The notes beneath the pieces were generated by a model. The model worked only from the letters and a program-made list of their open reading frames with translations. It did not search any database and was not told the origin of the DNA. Below, piece by piece: positions 17,944 to 27,578 of a stretch of 64,000 nucleotides of DNA. Every line of letters begins with the position of its first letter. Position 1 is the first letter of the stretch. A program made the translations under genes and the position numbers. This DNA is from Hahella chejuensis KCTC 2396 (GTDB taxonomy: Bacteria; Pseudomonadota; Gammaproteobacteria; Pseudomonadales; Oleiphilaceae), in the NCBI RefSeq assembly GCF_000012985.1, contig NC_007645.1, positions 6,685,001 to 6,749,000 of the forward strand, read 5' to 3'.

Positions 17944-19698
17944 ATGGCCTTGAAGACACGCACACTGACTATCGGGGCGCTGGCCCTGGGCGCAACCACA
18001 TTATTCTCGCCGACCACATTCGCCGCAGCCTACAACGCCGGCGTCGCCGCCACAGGATTCAATACGGAGCCGGCGCAAACCGGCGTAAACCTGCATCCTT
18101 ATGCGGAGCTGCGCAACTTGCGCGATCCTGGGATCTTCACGCTGTATATGGATGTCATGAAACAGGGTCAGGAAAGCCCGGTCCACAGGTTTCAATGCCG
18201 CACGCCGGAGCTGGCTGCACGCGCTCAGTTCCGCTGCAACGGCGACTTCCAGACCGAGGAGCCGGGCGTTTATTTCATTCGCGCCAGAGCGGGCAGCATT
18301 CACGCGGGGGATTACTTCAACGGCGACAGCCTCTATCCCGGTCAGAAAGACTCAGCGCCTTTGGCGCTGGCTGAGCCTGAAGCGCCAGTGGAAGACTTAG
18401 TGATCGACGCCTTCGCCGACGCGTCACGCTATGAAGGCCTGCATCAAAATTTGCTTGGCGGCTGGACCGACGACGACGGCAGTCTGCAAAGCGACCAGGT
18501 CAGCAACGGCGCGCTCAGATTGATATCCGGAGGCGGCGGCTATTGGTACAGCGTACTGGCCACCGATACTTGCTTTGACGCTTCGCCCTACACCCACCTG
18601 AAGCTCTCGCTGAGCGCCTCTCAGCGCGCTGATCTCTCACTCAGCCTGCATACCCGCGACGACAGTTGCGCCACCCGTCAGGGAGCCTCACAGGCCGTCA
18701 AGGTGACGGTGGAGCCTGGGGCTCACGAAGTGCTGATTCCCCTGCAGGATTTCCAGCTCTCCGACCTCAGCAAAGTCCATGCGCTGGTGGCGGATCACCT
18801 GCAAAGCGGGGTGGAATACGGTATTGCGGACATCAGCCTGGTGGCCCGCGACGATAACGACGACGGCGACGACAATGGCGACCCCGATCCGGGCGAGCCG
18901 CAAATCAACGATGAATTCACCGCCAATCAAGGCCAGTGGTACTCACGGCGGCAACCCAATGGCGCGGTGGACTTCGGCGCCGCCGACGCCGCCGCGGGCG
19001 ATAACGCCGTCTTGTCCTTGCTGTTCCCTGGCGATCCGAACCTGAACAGCGGCGACAATGCATCGCCTTACTATGCATCCGAAGTAGGCTATAACCAGAA
19101 AACCCATTACGGCCGCTATGAAACCCGGGTGAATTTCGCCGCCTGCGGTCCCGGCGAAGAGGCCGTCAACGGCATCTTTATCTACGACAACGACGGTACC
19201 GACAAGAACGGCAACGGACTGGCTGACAATACGGAAATCGATATCGAACTGTTGTGCGGCGAGCCCAATGTATTGTGGCTGACTACCTGGACCGATTACG
19301 GCGGCGACGGTGAAAACCAGTTCCGCAAGAAAAGTCGCGCCATCGACATGGCCACCGGCGCTTATCGCGAAACCCCAGCCGGCATGGAAGGCACTTACGA
19401 AACCGTTCCCGCAGGCGCACTGCCCAATGTCAGACTGACGGACTTTCCCCGCGCCGATACCTATTACACGGTCGGCTTCGACTGGCATGCCGACCGCATC
19501 CGCTGGTATATCAGGCTGGACGGCAAAGAAGTGACATTATGGGATATGCGCGACGCGGCGATGGTTCCACAACGCCCGGCCATCTTCATGCTGAACCTGT
19601 GGCATTCGCCCTGGCACTGGTTCAACTACGGTCCGGCGGACTACCCGGCGGCCAATGCGGAAATGAAAGTGGATTACTACCGCTTCACGCCTTTCTGA
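17944..19698 (+). CDS. Secreted GH16-family beta-glucanase with N-terminal carbohydrate-binding-like region
   Basis: Secreted protein of up to 584 residues. It has a signal peptide (about 1-28), a first domain of unknown type, and a jelly-roll-like region at about 150-310 that resembles a carbohydrate-binding module. An acidic linker (DDNDDGDDNGDPDPGEP) then leads into a GH16 catalytic domain (about 320-584). The GH16 catalytic signature EIDIE is at 431-435 (nucleophile and acid/base glutamates). Likely substrates are beta-1,3 or mixed-linkage glucans such as algal laminarin; specificity is inferred. The ribosome site aggagg (17938-17943) directly abuts ATG 17944. The TTG at 17950 (MKTRT) has proper spacing and may be the real start. 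Confidence 0.85.
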   Translation: MALKTRTLTIGALALGATTLFSPTTFAAAYNAGVAATGFNTEPAQTGVNLHPYAELRNLRDPGIFTLYMDVMKQGQESPVHRFQCRTPELAARAQFRCNGDFQTEEPGVYFIRARAGSIHAGDYFNGDSLYPGQKDSAPLALAEPEAPVEDLVIDAFADASRYEGLHQNLLGGWTDDDGSLQSDQVSNGALRLISGGGGYWYSVLATDTCFDASPYTHLKLSLSASQRADLSLSLHTRDDSCATRQGASQAVKVTVEPGAHEVLIPLQDFQLSDLSKVHALVADHLQSGVEYGIADISLVARDDNDDGDDNGDPDPGEPQINDEFTANQGQWYSRRQPNGAVDFGAADAAAGDNAVLSLLFPGDPNLNSGDNASPYYASEVGYNQKTHYGRYETRVNFAACGPGEEAVNGIFIYDNDGTDKNGNGLADNTEIDIELLCGEPNVLWLTTWTDYGGDGENQFRKKSRAIDMATGAYRETPAGMEGTYETVPAGALPNVRLTDFPRADTYYTVGFDWHADRIRWYIRLDGKEVTLWDMRDAAMVPQRPAIFMLNLWHSPWHWFNYGPADYPAANAEMKVDYYRFTPF

Positions 19699-19708
19699 CG
19701 CAAAAAGC

Positions 19709-19743
19709 GACGCCCCGGGGAGCTATCCGCTCCGCGGGGCGTC
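19709..19743 (+). terminator. GC-rich hairpin after GH16 gene
   Basis: gacgcccc (19709-19716) pairs with ggggcgtc (19736-19743), with an inner ggag/ctcc pair, starting 11 bp after the GH16 stop. The tail (ttggttgagg) is only partly T-rich, so it may be a weak or factor-assisted terminator. Confidence 0.6.
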
Positions 19744-19817
19744 TTGGTTGAGGTTGTAGTTATTATTTCTTTAGTTCGTTTGAACAGGATTAAAGGGTTG
19801 GCGGTGAATACCCTGAC

Positions 19818-20237
19818 TTACAAGCTTTCCCAGTCAAATACGTGCGTGGAGTTACTGCTGTCGGAGCCGGCGTTACGACCCAGCCAGTTCAATTCCGTCG
19901 CACAGTCCGCATCGCTGGCGCGTACGGGCCCATACCACAGACTGGAAATACAGGATTTATCGGCCAGCGCGGATAATGCGCCGCGCCAGTCGGACAACTG
20001 AGGATAATTAGCAAAATCGCCGGAGCCGCTGAACGGATCGGACTGGCTCCAGGCCGTTCCCACTACGCCGGAACCTGAGCTGGATATAAAAGCGGAACTA
20101 CGCGCTGAATCCGAGGGTGCAATGGAATAGGCGGTGAGAGACAGACCGGCGGCGAATACCGACGCTAAAAACGCCGGAATATGAGCGGATGTTTTCTTTA
20201 CAAGCGCACGTCTTTTTAGAATTCTAGAGCACTTCAC
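19818..20237 (-). CDS. Small secreted protein of unknown function
   Basis: Predicted 139-residue protein starting at GTG 20237 behind aggggg. Residues about 17-40 form a basic then hydrophobic signal segment (SAHIPAFLASVFAAGLSLTAY). The mature part is Ser/Gly-rich with two cysteines (CISSLWYGP and DADCATELNWLG), which could form one disulfide after export. I do not recognise a family. It is the only gene on this strand nearby and is preceded by a hairpin with a T-run (20278-20330). The reading frame is plausible but unsupported by homology. Confidence 0.5.
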   Translation of the reverse strand: MKCSRILKRRALVKKTSAHIPAFLASVFAAGLSLTAYSIAPSDSARSSAFISSSGSGVVGTAWSQSDPFSGSGDFANYPQLSDWRGALSALADKSCISSLWYGPVRASDADCATELNWLGRNAGSDSSNSTHVFDWESL

Positions 20238-20713
20238 TGTGTTCGCCCCCTACGCGGGATGAAAAAGAGAGATGAAAAAACTATCTCACCGCCTGCGCCA
20301 CCAGGAACGCGACTGGCTATGAGATAGTTTCTACGTGGCGTTGATCCACGGAGCTACCATAGCGATTGTCTTTAGGGAAAACACTCGGTTAAAGGGTGTA
20401 GAGCAATGCGCCTAGCGCGGGAGTGAAAAGGCTTAACACTTGGATAATCCACCCGCTGAAAATCGCCGATGAGCGTCCTTCGATACGAAAAGACACCCCG
20501 TGGACGGGCGCTCTTGTTTTAGTGCATCCCGTTGATTATATTTGCTTTTCACGACCGGACAGGACAAGTCTGATCGCTATGGCCGTTATGCCTAGGCGTA
20601 CGCTGGAGATCACCGGCGCAGCCACCTCAACGGCCTGGATGGCGCGGAGTCAGGATAGTGCGCCATGTCAAAAAAATGAAAAAAGACTACTCAATAGGAT
20701 AAAGGGAACTTAG
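20238..20713. other. Non-coding stretch with an 11-bp hairpin
   Basis: No convincing gene. An open frame from 20423 to 20713 lacks a ribosome site and recognisable features. The region holds the inverted repeat at 20278-20330 and, on the plus strand, the leader of the hydrolase gene that starts at 20714. Confidence 0.5.
20278..20330 (-). terminator. Hairpin with T-run on minus strand (terminator or attenuator)
   Basis: aaactatctca (20278-20288) and tgagatagttt (20320-20330) are perfectly complementary over 11 bp with a 31-base loop. Read on the minus strand, the second arm runs into TTTTTTC, the shape of an intrinsic terminator. It lies about 40 bp upstream of the minus-strand secreted-protein gene, where it could act as an attenuator in that gene's leader. 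Confidence 0.5.
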
Positions 20714-21412
20714 ATGGAACGATCCTATGATTATGCGGATATAGGTGAAGTCAGCCTGCGTTATCTGGCGGAGGGTTCAGGCAACGCCACCGTCATTTTC
20801 GAATCTGACCTGGGCGGAGGCATTGATGACTGGGAGAGAGTGCAGCCCCTGATCAGTCTCTTCACCCGCACGCTATCCTACGACCGCGCCGACCCGCAAG
20901 ACGCCGACGCCAACCCTTCCTCCAGAAGCGCTGAAAACATGGTGGCCGACTTACGCAAACTGCTTCAGGTCGCCGATATCAGGCCTCCCTACATTCTGGT
21001 CGGTCATTGCGCCGGCGCCGCCCATATCCGCTACTTCGCGCATAAATATCCTAATGAAGTCGTCGGCCAGGTGTTCGTGGACGGCTACGACGACTCGGGA
21101 GCGGCGGATAAAACAGAGAGCCGCGACGTACAGAACGCAACTGAATGGCGGAAATCCATCCCCTTTCTCAATAACGCCCCAACCAGTATCCTTGTGGGCG
21201 ACAATCCGCCAGAGACTTCGGCGCAAACGCCGGAACCGACTCATCGCGACCGCAGACAATGGATTGAAAGCCACCGCGAGTGGCTGCGGCACATGCCGCA
21301 AGCGCGATTCAGGGTGATCGCCAACGCCCGCCGTTATCTTCCGCTATCCCACCCGGACTTTGTGGTGGAGGAAATCAATCGGGTGCTGGCGGACGCTCGG
21401 CGGGCGCTTTAA
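20714..21412 (+). CDS. Alpha/beta-hydrolase-like protein with Cys nucleophile
   Basis: Protein of 232 residues with an alpha/beta-hydrolase layout. VIFESDLGGGIDDW is the oxyanion-side loop, LSYDRAD follows the next strand, and YILVGHCAGAAHIRY is the nucleophile elbow (C99 in the GxSxG position). VFVDGYDD and a late histidine in LPLSHPDFV are candidate acid and base. Cysteine in place of serine is seen in dienelactone hydrolases and some acyltransferases, but this protein is not a clear member of either. It begins at ATG 20714 and seems to be a single-gene unit. The function is unknown. Confidence 0.75.
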   Translation: MERSYDYADIGEVSLRYLAEGSGNATVIFESDLGGGIDDWERVQPLISLFTRTLSYDRADPQDADANPSSRSAENMVADLRKLLQVADIRPPYILVGHCAGAAHIRYFAHKYPNEVVGQVFVDGYDDSGAADKTESRDVQNATEWRKSIPFLNNAPTSILVGDNPPETSAQTPEPTHRDRRQWIESHREWLRHMPQARFRVIANARRYLPLSHPDFVVEEINRVLADARRAL

Positions 21413-21568
21413 AGCGGTTGCGCAGATTGCAATGGTTCCCAATGGATAATTTCTCACGCTGCTGTGCGAAACTTTCACGGACGTCGGGGCCATCTGGAGA
21501 GACAATTCGCAGAACGCGTTTTACGAACGCCCCGATATCAAACAATAAACAGGAATGGAGTTTGTCAT

Positions 21569-22120
21569 ATGGAACAAGACACTATTGTACTGCTGAAAAA
21601 AGATTTACTGCGTATGCGTTGTCTGGCCGCCGCCAGATCGCTGGGCCTGAAAGACTGGTATCTCGCCGCAGGATTTCTGCGCAACGCCATCTGGGATCAC
21701 CTGCACAAGCTTGCCCAGGCCACCCCGCTGAATGATGTTGATCTAGTATATTTCGACTCCGAAGACACCTCCGAAGAACGCGATAAGGAAATCGAAGCCA
21801 AACTGAGAAAAATGGTCCCCGGCGTGAAATGGGAAGTGAAAAATCAGGCCAGAATGCACCTGCATAACCAGCATGATCCTTATCGCGACACCGCCGACGC
21901 CATCTCTCACTGGGTCGAGGTGCCAACCTGCGTAGGCGTAAGACTGGAGCATCTGGACAAGTTCAAGTTCACTGCAAAATTCGGCCTGTTGGAAAACTGG
22001 TCCATGCAAGTAAGGCCGAATCCCGACGTACGTTATGCGGAGGATATATTCGTCTCCCGCGTGTACGGTAAACGCTGGCACCGCATTTGGCCAATGCTGC
22101 AAATTTCCGCTTTGCAATAA
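21569..22120 (+). CDS. Nucleotidyltransferase-family protein (NTP_transf_6/DUF925 type)
   Basis: Protein of 183 residues resembling the DUF925 nucleotidyltransferase-like family. LKDWYLAAGFLRNAIWDHLH (residues about 28-47) is the opening block, NDVDLVYFDSED carries the DxD-type metal residues, and HWVEVPTCVGVRL is the family block in the C-terminal half. ATG 21569 with aggaatggag 8 bp upstream is chosen; the frame is open upstream to 21464 but has no good site there. Members are widespread in gammaproteobacteria with no assigned substrate. It stands alone between unrelated genes. Confidence 0.8.
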   Translation: MEQDTIVLLKKDLLRMRCLAAARSLGLKDWYLAAGFLRNAIWDHLHKLAQATPLNDVDLVYFDSEDTSEERDKEIEAKLRKMVPGVKWEVKNQARMHLHNQHDPYRDTADAISHWVEVPTCVGVRLEHLDKFKFTAKFGLLENWSMQVRPNPDVRYAEDIFVSRVYGKRWHRIWPMLQISALQ

Positions 22121-22224
22121 CCCCACCCTGCGCAGCGCCCTGGCCGAAATCCGCCAGGGCCCGCTATACTGAAGCGTCGCCCGGACACAACCATATTTCA
22201 CGGCGCCGTCATGAGGTAAGCTCC

Positions 22225-22517
22225 ATGCGCAAAATGCTTTTGCTGATTTCCATTTTCGCTCTTTCTTTCAACGCTTACGCCAAGGATGACAAAAAGCGTG
22301 ATCTGCCGCCGGGATTACAGAAAAAAGAGGACCAAGGCGGCCAACTGCCTCCGGGCTGGCAAAAAAGCTGCATAAGGGCGAGATCCTGGATCAGTCCGTT
22401 TATGACCACGGTGTGGTTTATCCCGATGACGAGGGCGTCGAAACCGTGTACGTGGAGGATAAGATCATCAAAGTTATCAAGTCCACGCGGGAAATCATCG
22501 ATATCCTGAATCACTGA
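22225..22517 (+). pseudogene. Small secreted RcnB-like protein, frameshifted in an A6 run
   Basis: A signal peptide (MRKMLLLISIFALSFNAYA) and a repeat DLPPGLQKK / QLPPGWQ are read in one frame. At 22361-22366 the frame runs through six A residues and becomes a nonsense-looking Arg/Ser-rich tail ending at 22509. In the -1 frame after the A-run the sequence reads KKLHKGEILDQS and on through VYPDDEGVETVYVEDKIIKV, ending with TGA 22515-22517. This is clearly the proper C-terminus (about 97 residues in all). The LPPG repeats and the tail resemble RcnB-like periplasmic proteins. It is a one-base deletion, a sequencing error, or a slippage-dependent gene. The RBS gaggtaag is good. Confidence 0.7.
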
Positions 22518-22949
22518 TCAGACGAGCAGGACCAACGTCTGCATGACCGCAGCGCACAAGGTCAGGTGACAGCGCATTTGCTGATAATCCGCGCGCCAGT
22601 AGTCTTCCAGAACGAATCGATCCAGTCCGTAAAAGAACAGAAACGCCGCCGCCAGCGTCAGTGAACGCAGGCCGGGCGGCAGACCCGGCGCCATCCAGGC
22701 CAGAATCAGACAGACAATACTGGCCCACAACAGTCGTGATGGCGTAGCCGGTCCTTCTCCCCGCAATCCGATCAACCAGACGCCGCCAGCCATGAACGCC
22801 AACAACGCCATGCTGTAGTAGTCGAACATAGGCCGCAACAGCGAGACGTTCTCGCCGCCGAGAATGCACGCCACGCCCAGAACCAGCAGTGGCGCGGCCC
22901 CCAGAATGGCGCTCATGCGCACATATTTTTCACTTTCCCCGGCGATCAT
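22518..22949 (-). CDS. DUF3429-type membrane protein
   Basis: Integral membrane protein of about 143 residues with four to five hydrophobic segments. The pattern ILGAAPLLVLGVACIL, YYSMALLAFMAGGVWLIGL and FLFFYGLDRF is that of DUF3429 proteins. ATG 22949 (MIAGESEKYVRM) is preferred over an upstream in-frame ATG at 22994. Its stop codon abuts the stop of the frameshifted secreted-protein gene, giving the palindrome tgatca at 22515-22520. Function is unknown. Confidence 0.75.
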   Translation of the reverse strand: MIAGESEKYVRMSAILGAAPLLVLGVACILGGENVSLLRPMFDYYSMALLAFMAGGVWLIGLRGEGPATPSRLLWASIVCLILAWMAPGLPPGLRSLTLAAAFLFFYGLDRFVLEDYWRADYQQMRCHLTLCAAVMQTLVLLV

Positions 22950-23112
22950 GCACCCCCCGTTGCCAGCAGATGGGCGAAACGTCGCCCTCCGCACCAGCTT
23001 TTACGCTCAAAAATCGGGGAAAGATCATGGATTATTTTGCATGAAACGAAGGATATGCATTATGTTCAGTAGTGCAGGGCCGTAAGCACTCATCGCCAAA
23101 AAGGAAAGACCT

Positions 23113-25401
23113 ATGTCCGCCAGTGATCCGTTGCAACTCGCCCGGGCCGGCAAACAAGGCAGTTACCCCGTGCGCACCCGTTACCGGCGTCAAGACGGAA
23201 GCCCCGTCTTTACCAATCATCTGATCCTGGAAAGCTCGCCTTACCTGCTGCAGCACGCTCACAATCCCGTGAACTGGCGCGCCTGGAATGACGATACTTT
23301 CGCCCTGGCTAAAGCGGAGAATAAACCGATATTTCTCTCCATCGGCTACAGCACCTGTCACTGGTGTCATGTCATGGAGGAAGAGAGTTTCGACAACGAA
23401 GAAGTCGCGCAGACGCTCAATGGTTATTTCATTCCCATCAAAGTGGACCGCGAGCAACGCCCGGACCTGGACGAGATTTATATGACCGCCGTGCAAATCA
23501 TCACCGGACACGGCGGCTGGCCTATGTCGAGCTTCCTCACTCCAGAGGGAAATCCGTTCTTCGGCGCAACTTATTTTCCTCGTCCTCGTTTCATTAATCT
23601 CCTGCGAAAAGTGCATGAGCTGTGGGAAGAACAGCAGGAGAATTTATTGGAGCAGGGGCGCCGACTGTCGGAAGCCGTCAGCGTTTATCTGCGGCCAAAG
23701 CCGATCTCAGAAACCCTGGCGGAAAACCTGATCGAAACGGCGATGGAAAAGCTGATTGGTTATAGCGATCGCGAATGGGGCGGCTTCGGTAGCGAACCCA
23801 AGTTTCCCCAGGAACCCAATCTACTGTTTCTGCTCGACATCATTGAGCGCGACTCCCGGCCTCTGGACCGGCAACCCGCCTGGACCGTGGTAAAAACCGC
23901 ACTGGACGCACTACTCGCCGGCGGCGTATACGATCAGGCCGGCGGCGGCTTTCATCGCTATGCGGTGGATCAACGCTGGCTGGTCCCTCATTTTGAAAAA
24001 ATGCTCTACAACCAAGCGCAATTGGCGCGTTGTTTCATCCGCGCCTACAAACTAAGCCAAGATCCGGAATATTTGCGGATATGTCGGGAAACCCTGGATT
24101 ACGTTCTCAGGGAGATGCGTTCTCCGGAAGGCGTGTTCTATTCCGCGACGGATGCGGACAGCGAAGGCGAGGAAGGCAAGTATTTCGTATGGGCTTACCA
24201 GGAACTGAGCCAACTTCTCGATACACCCGGCCTGGCTCTGGCCGAGCAGGTCTACGGCGTCACTCGTAAAGGCAATTTTGAAGGCGCCAATATTCTGTAT
24301 CTCCCCCGCCCTCTGCAGAAAAGCGCTGCGACGCTGGGTTTGACCTACGAAGAGTTACTGCAACAGCTGGCGGACCTGAAAGCCATCCTGTTACAGACCC
24401 GAAGCCAACGCGTTCCACCTTTGCGCGACGACAAAGTCATAACGGAGTGGAACGGCATGATGATCGCCGCACTGGCGGAAACCGCCGCCATCACGGGCAT
24501 TAGCGCGTACGGAGACGCCGCTGTCATCGCCGCAAACCAGTTATGGCGCAGCCAGCGTGGCGAGGACGGCCTGTTCCATCGCATCAGCCTGGATAACCTG
24601 CCCAGCGACGACGCCCTGCTGGAAGATTACGTGCATTACATGGAAGGACTGCTGCAATTGTATGACTACACCCATGACCACCTTTGGCTGGAGCGTCTGG
24701 AAGCCTTGACGACCACGCTGGAAGAACAGTTTCTGGACGCCGAACAGGGCGGCTTTTTCATCACCCCACAGAGCGCGCAAGGACCTTTGCTGGTGCGCAG
24801 TAAACATTGCAGCGACAACGCAACGATCAGCGGCAATTCGCAGCTGGCGTCGGTGCTGGCCGCGCTGCGTCTGCGCACTGGCGACCTCAACGTGCAACGT
24901 ATGGCGGAAAACCAGATCGCCGCTTTCACCGGGCAGATCAATCGTCATCCATTATCGGCCCCGGTGTTTCTGAAAGGCCTGAACGAGTGGCTGTCCCCGA
25001 ACCCGGTTAACCTGCAATACGCCGCGTCCGGCCAAATGTGGGCCACAGCGACGGTGAAGGAGTACAAGGAAGACTATTTGCTGGAAGTACAGCTGGACAT
25101 ACACATGAGCGAGGGATGGCGCATTCAAAGCCACAATTGCCCGGCCCCTGACGGTCGCCGCACGCAAGTGGAGTTGCTGTCTCACACCGATCACGACCTG
25201 CTGGACATACGCTACCCTCCTGGAAGCGTTTGGACAGACGCTAATGCAAGTAACGCCCTGGAAGTCTATGACGATCACTGCTGCATTGAGTTGACTCTGC
25301 GTCGCGCCACGCGCTCGCCAGTACGACTGGCTTTACATTTCCAAACGTGCAATGAGCAGGTTTGCCACTGTCCGCACACGCTTAACTTCAGCCTTTGGTG
25401 A
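23113..25401 (+). CDS. DUF255 thioredoxin-domain protein (YyaL/SSP411 family)
   Basis: Large protein of 762 residues. The N-terminal domain (about 30-200) is a thioredoxin-like DUF255 with the CxxC pair in [14 protein letters not shown] (C82, C85). The middle (about 220-620) is an alpha-helical barrel of the six-hairpin glycosidase kind ([38 protein letters not shown]). The last about 140 residues form a beta-rich appendix ([16 protein letters not shown]) ending with a CNEQVCHCP motif. The protein is cytosolic by sequence, without a signal peptide. RBS aaggaaagacct precedes ATG 23113. The family is conserved from bacteria to man but the reaction is not established. Confidence 0.9.
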   Translation: MSASDPLQLARAGKQGSYPVRTRYRRQDGSPVFTNHLILESSPYLLQHAHNPVNWRAWNDDTFALAKAENKPIFLSIGYSTCHWCHVMEEESFDNEEVAQTLNGYFIPIKVDREQRPDLDEIYMTAVQIITGHGGWPMSSFLTPEGNPFFGATYFPRPRFINLLRKVHELWEEQQENLLEQGRRLSEAVSVYLRPKPISETLAENLIETAMEKLIGYSDREWGGFGSEPKFPQEPNLLFLLDIIERDSRPLDRQPAWTVVKTALDALLAGGVYDQAGGGFHRYAVDQRWLVPHFEKMLYNQAQLARCFIRAYKLSQDPEYLRICRETLDYVLREMRSPEGVFYSATDADSEGEEGKYFVWAYQELSQLLDTPGLALAEQVYGVTRKGNFEGANILYLPRPLQKSAATLGLTYEELLQQLADLKAILLQTRSQRVPPLRDDKVITEWNGMMIAALAETAAITGISAYGDAAVIAANQLWRSQRGEDGLFHRISLDNLPSDDALLEDYVHYMEGLLQLYDYTHDHLWLERLEALTTTLEEQFLDAEQGGFFITPQSAQGPLLVRSKHCSDNATISGNSQLASVLAALRLRTGDLNVQRMAENQIAAFTGQINRHPLSAPVFLKGLNEWLSPNPVNLQYAASGQMWATATVKEYKEDYLLEVQLDIHMSEGWRIQSHNCPAPDGRRTQVELLSHTDHDLLDIRYPPGSVWTDANASNALEVYDDHCCIELTLRRATRSPVRLALHFQTCNEQVCHCPHTLNFSLW

Positions 25402-25534
25402 AGCGCCCGGTGAAAAGACGCAGGCATCTTGGCCGATTGCGCCTGCTGACGACTGGATCTAGTCTTAGCCAAAGCGATACTGACGATGTCGTTGCTCAAC
25501 AAATCCCGATCAACTTCAACAGAAGGAAGAGGCG

Positions 25535-26512
25535 GTGACCGAATCCCATCCCATCATTCATGCATTTCACCTGGACGGCGAAGGCAGCGCTTCTCCTATT
25601 CCTGTTGAGAAAGCCGCTGAAGCGGCGCAGGACAAGTCCCGCCTGACCTGGCTGCATATCAATGTGCTGCACCCGGGCGCGCTTGACTTGTTGGAAAATC
25701 AACTCGGCCTGGACTGGTTGATCGCCGAGGCGCTGATGGCCGATGAAACCCGTCCCCGAATGATGGAGCTGAACGAAGGGCTGTTGATCATTTTACGCGG
25801 CGTCAACATGAACCAGGGGGCGGAGCCGGAAGATATGGTGTCCCTGCGCGCCTGGATCACCGAATACGGCGTCATTAGCGCAGGGAGACGCCAATTAAAG
25901 GCGACGGCGGACATCATCGAAAAGCTGGAGCAGAACATGGGCCCCTGCGGAGCCGGCGAATGGCTCACGGAAATGTGCGTGGAGCTTTATGATCACATGC
26001 AAAGCGCCGTCACCACATTGAACGAAACCACCGACGATCTGGAAGACCGGGTGTTGGTGTCTCAGGATGAATCTATTCGCGAGTCCATTATTTCCACTCG
26101 CAAACGGGCGATTGTGTTCCGTCGCTATATCTCGCCGCAACGGGATGTTATCGCCCGACTGCAAACGTCGGAGTTGCGTTGGATCAGCGCTAACGACAAA
26201 CGCAGATTGACGGAGGTGATGGACTGGCTGACCCGCTATGTGGAAGACCTGGACGCCATACGCGAACGCTCCCAGGTCATCAAAGATGAGCTGGCGGCGG
26301 CCATGAACGACCGCCTGAACCGGCACTTGTATCTGCTTTCCATTGTCGCCGCGGTGTCTCTGCCGCTGGGCCTGCTGACCGGCCTGTTCGGCATCAATAT
26401 CGGCGGAATGCCCGGCGTGGACGATGGCAACGCCTTCTGGCTGTTTTCTATTCTGTTGGTGGCGCTGCTGGTGCTGGAAATCGTCTATCTACGCAAAAAA
26501 GGCTGGATTTAG
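25535..26512 (+). CDS. zntB: Zinc transporter ZntB (CorA family)
   Basis: CorA-superfamily transporter of 325 residues with a soluble N-terminal domain, a long helix and two C-terminal membrane segments. The pore signature reads GLFGINIGGMPG, which is the GIN form with a GGMPG loop typical of ZntB rather than the GMN of CorA. The start is GTG 25535 after aaggaagagg. Its stop overlaps by 3 bp the stop of the convergent hydrolase gene. Likely role: zinc transport across the inner membrane; direction (efflux or proton-coupled uptake) differs between reports on the family. Confidence 0.87.
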   Translation: MTESHPIIHAFHLDGEGSASPIPVEKAAEAAQDKSRLTWLHINVLHPGALDLLENQLGLDWLIAEALMADETRPRMMELNEGLLIILRGVNMNQGAEPEDMVSLRAWITEYGVISAGRRQLKATADIIEKLEQNMGPCGAGEWLTEMCVELYDHMQSAVTTLNETTDDLEDRVLVSQDESIRESIISTRKRAIVFRRYISPQRDVIARLQTSELRWISANDKRRLTEVMDWLTRYVEDLDAIRERSQVIKDELAAAMNDRLNRHLYLLSIVAAVSLPLGLLTGLFGINIGGMPGVDDGNAFWLFSILLVALLVLEIVYLRKKGWI

Positions 26513-27426
26513 CCGACAGATCGCGCATGCTCGATGACTTTTTGCGCCAGTTTGGGCAATAAGGGCAAAGGCAGATCATGCCCCCAGCCGGGAATCATCT
26601 CCAGTTTGGCGTCGGCGATGCTCTGCTTCAACATGTGTCCGTTCCTGGGCTTCATCAATGGGTCCGCCGAGCCGTGCAAAATCAGCGTGGGCATGGTGAT
26701 GTTGCACGCCAGCTTCTCCAGGCTGCCGGTGGCGAGGATCGCCCGCATCTGACGAACAATGCCTTTGGGCCGGTAACTGCGCTGATAATCCCTGGCGATG
26801 CGCTGCAGGATACGCTCCTTCGGCGTTGGAAAAGATGGGCTTTGCACGGTTTCCCAGAATGCGACGCCCCGCCTCAGCGCGGCCTCCTGGTGATGGCCGC
26901 GCACACCGCCGCCATTGATGCGCCATAATGTGCCCAGATCGGGCATCGGCTGCTTGGGGCTGTTGTTGGAGGTCATCATCAAGGTCAGAGATTTGATCCG
27001 CTGCGGCTGCCGCGCGGCCACAATCTGCGAGATCATTCCTCCCATGGAGACGCCCACCAAATGCGCGCGCTCAATATTCAGAGCGTCGAGTAAGGCAATG
27101 GCGTCATCCGCCATATCGTACAGCGTATAGGAAGCCGTTACCGGCAACCCCAGCTTGGAGCGCACAAAATCCACGGGCACCGGAACCCGATGCGGACAAT
27201 CGATTTCCGAAGAGTGACCGATATCCCGATTATCAAGCCGGATCAGACGGTAGCCCGCCTCGATCAATGGCTCCAGGAATTCCGGCGGCCAGGCTGTCAT
27301 CTGACAGGCCAGCCCCATAATAAGCAACATAGGCTCGCCATCAGGATCGCCCAGTTCTTCGTAACAAATCTGAATGGAGTTTACCTTGAGGTACTGCTCC
27401 CGGGGGTGGTAATACGCGTGGGTCAT
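26509..27426 (-). CDS. Alpha/beta-fold hydrolase
   Basis: Hydrolase of 305 residues. The nucleophile elbow GVSMGGMIS is at about residue 122, after DALNIERAHLV, with RLIRLDNRDIGHS before it. The acid and base lie in LILHGSADPLMKP and GWGHDLPLPL. The arrangement resembles aclacinomycin-methylesterase (RdmC-like) and other esterases of this class. It stands alone and converges on zntB. Substrate is unknown. Confidence 0.85.
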   Translation of the reverse strand: MTHAYYHPREQYLKVNSIQICYEELGDPDGEPMLLIMGLACQMTAWPPEFLEPLIEAGYRLIRLDNRDIGHSSEIDCPHRVPVPVDFVRSKLGLPVTASYTLYDMADDAIALLDALNIERAHLVGVSMGGMISQIVAARQPQRIKSLTLMMTSNNSPKQPMPDLGTLWRINGGGVRGHHQEAALRRGVAFWETVQSPSFPTPKERILQRIARDYQRSYRPKGIVRQMRAILATGSLEKLACNITMPTLILHGSADPLMKPRNGHMLKQSIADAKLEMIPGWGHDLPLPLLPKLAQKVIEHARSVG

Positions 27427-27532
27427 GGTCCGTACAATCGTAAAGCCGCTGTCTCAGCCTTCATAAAAAGGTCAGGCCATCATATACGGGAAATTAAGGG
27501 CAATTGATTAACTTTCCAAGTTTTAACGCAAC

Positions 27533-27555
27533 AAACCGCGCAAAGTGCGCGGTTT
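27533..27555 (-). terminator. Terminator after pspA-like gene
   Basis: aaaccgcgca (27533-27542) and tgcgcggttt (27546-27555) form a perfect 10-bp stem with a 3-base loop, 24 bp beyond the stop of the minus-strand PspA gene. The minus-strand tail after the stem is gttgcgtt, only moderately T-rich. Confidence 0.7.
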
Positions 27556-27578
27556 ATCCAAGTTACTGATACGAACTG

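Noticed and set aside
20423..20713. 96-residue open frame on the plus strand before the Cys-hydrolase gene
   Set aside because: No ribosome site, no recognisable domain and unusual composition; it ends right at the next start, so it is probably leader sequence.
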